A model generated the notes under the pieces. That model was not told the DNA's origin. It did not search any database and worked only from the letters and a program-made list of their open reading frames with translations. 24,155 bases of DNA from an uncultured Bacilli bacterium. GTDB lineage: Bacteria > Bacillota_I > Bacilli_A > RF39 > UBA660. Position 1 is the stretch's first letter; each line of letters opens with the position of its first letter. This document shows positions 23,068 to 24,155 of the stretch, one piece after another. The stretch lies in the NCBI GenBank assembly GCA_947630195.1, contig CANRGQ010000012.1, positions 1-24,155 of the forward strand. The letters run 5' to 3'. A program made the translations under genes and the position numbers.

Positions 23068-24155
23068 ATGAACGAGAATAATAATTTTAATGGGACGGTT
23101 TTGGGTAATGTCGGAGATGCTCCAAATACAGGAATGGGACCAAATCCGAGTGTTGAAAGTTTAGAACAACCAGTTCCTAGTCCTACACCAGTTAGTCCTA
23201 GTCCAATGCCAGGGGTAGGACCACAAGTAGGAGCACCAACACCAAGTCCAATAAATAATAGTTTAGGTACTAGTCCGGAACAACCAGGACCTGCTGCACC
23301 TATAGGAGGAATGGGACCTACAACTCCAGTTGGACCAAATCCTGCACCAGTTGCGTCAAATCCTGTGCCAGATCAAGTTGCACCAGAACCTGTGCCACCA
23401 GTTAATCCTGAACCAATAAATCCCACCCCAGTAGTGCCAACTCCAACACCAATGCCTGAACCTGCATATACTAATCCAAGTAGTATACCTACTCCAGGAA
23501 GTATGCCAGGATTTGAAAGTTCAAGTACCATTGGCACAACACCTCCATTATCATTAGAACCTGAAGGACAACCTCAAAAGAAAACAAATAAAACATTATT
23601 TGTTGTAATTGTTATTATTGTTCTAGTGGGAGTTGGTTTTGGAACATTCTATGTTTTAAAATATACTAATTTATTAAATAATAAAGTTGCTAAAATATCT
23701 ATTGTACCTAAGAATTTTGAATTAGAAGTAGGAGCTTCTGTTCCATCTGGTAATAATGCTGATTATGCTACAGTAACCGGAACTGATATTTCTACATGTC
23801 ATGTTGATACAACAAAAATTGATACTTCTAAAGCCGGTGAATATGAATTTGTTATTACTTGTGGCGAAACTCATCGTACTGGTAAAGTAACGGTTGTCGA
23901 AAGTTTAAATATTACTTTAAAACAAGTAGTAAAATCTATTAATGAAACTTTAGAACCAAGTGAATTTGTGGAAAATGCTGATGGTTTAACAATTACTTTT
24001 GTAGATGAAGAAACAGTAAAAGCTAATTTACAAGCTAAAGGTACATATAAAATAAAATTAAATGTTAAAAATAGTGCGGGACAAGAAAAAGAAGTTGAAG
24101 GCGAGTTAGTTGTAAATGAATATACAGTTAAAGGATATTTAGTATGTAGTACAGT
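23068..24155 (+). CDS. Proline-rich single-pass membrane protein with extracytoplasmic Ig-like region (3' end outside window)
   Basis: The frame is open for 362 codons from ATG 23068 (AGAGGGG ribosome site) to the window edge. Residues 1-171 lack a signal peptide and are rich in Pro, Gly, Asn and Ser (PSPTPVSPSPMPG, NPAPVASNPVPDQ). A KK pair precedes one membrane helix (about 175-198, LFVVIVIIVLVGVGFGTFYV). After it come beta-rich segments resembling bacterial surface Ig-like repeats, with a cysteine pair (ISTCHVD, VITCGE) that could form a disulfide. The expected topology is a disordered proline-rich tail in the cytoplasm and Ig-like domains outside. I do not recognise a named family; wall binding or adhesion is a guess. 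Confidence 0.75.
   Translation, partial: MNENNNFNGTVLGNVGDAPNTGMGPNPSVESLEQPVPSPTPVSPSPMPGVGPQVGAPTPSPINNSLGTSPEQPGPAAPIGGMGPTTPVGPNPAPVASNPVPDQVAPEPVPPVNPEPINPTPVVPTPTPMPEPAYTNPSSIPTPGSMPGFESSSTIGTTPPLSLEPEGQPQKKTNKTLFVVIVIIVLVGVGFGTFYVLKYTNLLNNKVAKISIVPKNFELEVGASVPSGNNADYATVTGTDISTCHVDTTKIDTSKAGEYEFVITCGETHRTGKVTVVESLNITLKQVVKSINETLEPSEFVENADGLTITFVDEETVKANLQAKGTYKIKLNVKNSAGQEKEVEGELVVNEYTVKGYLVCST

Noticed and set aside
1..24155. Alternative genetic code (TGA as tryptophan), suggested by the absence of TGA stops in complete genes
   Set aside because: All long genes read through normally with TGG tryptophan and none is broken by in-frame TGA. Lack of TGA stops fits low G+C content.
1..24155. 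CRISPR arrays, tRNA or rRNA genes, insertion sequences, phage genes
   Set aside because: No regularly spaced repeats, cloverleaf sequences, transposases or integrases were seen. The only dispersed repeat is the RNA cassette pair.

Overview
The window is strongly AT-rich, with AAA/GAA/TTA/AAT-dominated codon use. It shows good Shine-Dalgarno sites and sigma-70/SigA type promoters. It has peptidoglycan synthesis genes (murC, murD), AddAB instead of RecBCD, and an oxygen-sensitive class III ribonucleotide reductase. This fits a fermentative, anaerobic, walled low-GC Bacillota, probably a gut lineage near the Erysipelotrichia/RF39-RFN20 side of Bacilli; the lineage is inferred. The standard code fits: long genes are not interrupted by TGA, and none of the complete genes ends in TGA.

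Layout. 1-143 is the 3' part of a structured RNA cut by the window edge. 278-967 is a DUF3800 protein, followed by a compact, GC-rich multi-hairpin element (970-1069) that is probably a small RNA read leftwards. 1152-1346 (minus) is a small zinc-ribbon protein. 1428-8418 is a plus-strand run: PduL phosphotransacylase, a frame-disrupted tRNA-dihydrouridine synthase, then addB and addA. 8485-8835 is a small putative lipoprotein convergent with murC (minus, 8864-10228). 10534-13577 is the anaerobic nucleotide-reduction operon, in which the glycyl-radical domain of NrdD is a separate small gene between nrdD and nrdG. 13759-21108 encodes a 2449-residue secreted, membrane-anchored M26-type (ZmpA/B/C, IgA1-protease-like) zinc metalloprotease with cohesin-like and dockerin-like parts. 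21118-21282 (minus) is a ribbon-helix-helix protein. 21372-21625 is a stand-alone structured RNA with a diversity-generating-retroelement (DGR) type template at its 5' end. 21685-23004 is murD, and 23068 to the end is an incomplete proline-rich membrane protein.

The most notable item is the pair of RNA cassettes at 1-143 and 21482-21625. They share an approximately 143-nt 3' domain whose differences are largely compensatory in predicted stems, so the RNA fold is under selection. In the complete copy, the sequence just 5' of this domain reads in one frame as an Asn-rich stretch typical of DGR template repeats (GNAWNVNTSGNLNNNN), directly after a -10 box, and the RNA ends in a terminator. No reverse transcriptase or target gene is in the window. 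I infer dispersed, self-contained DGR template RNAs served by a reverse transcriptase elsewhere.

The second notable item is the split class III reductase. The third is the DUF3800 gene paired with a GC-rich structured RNA.
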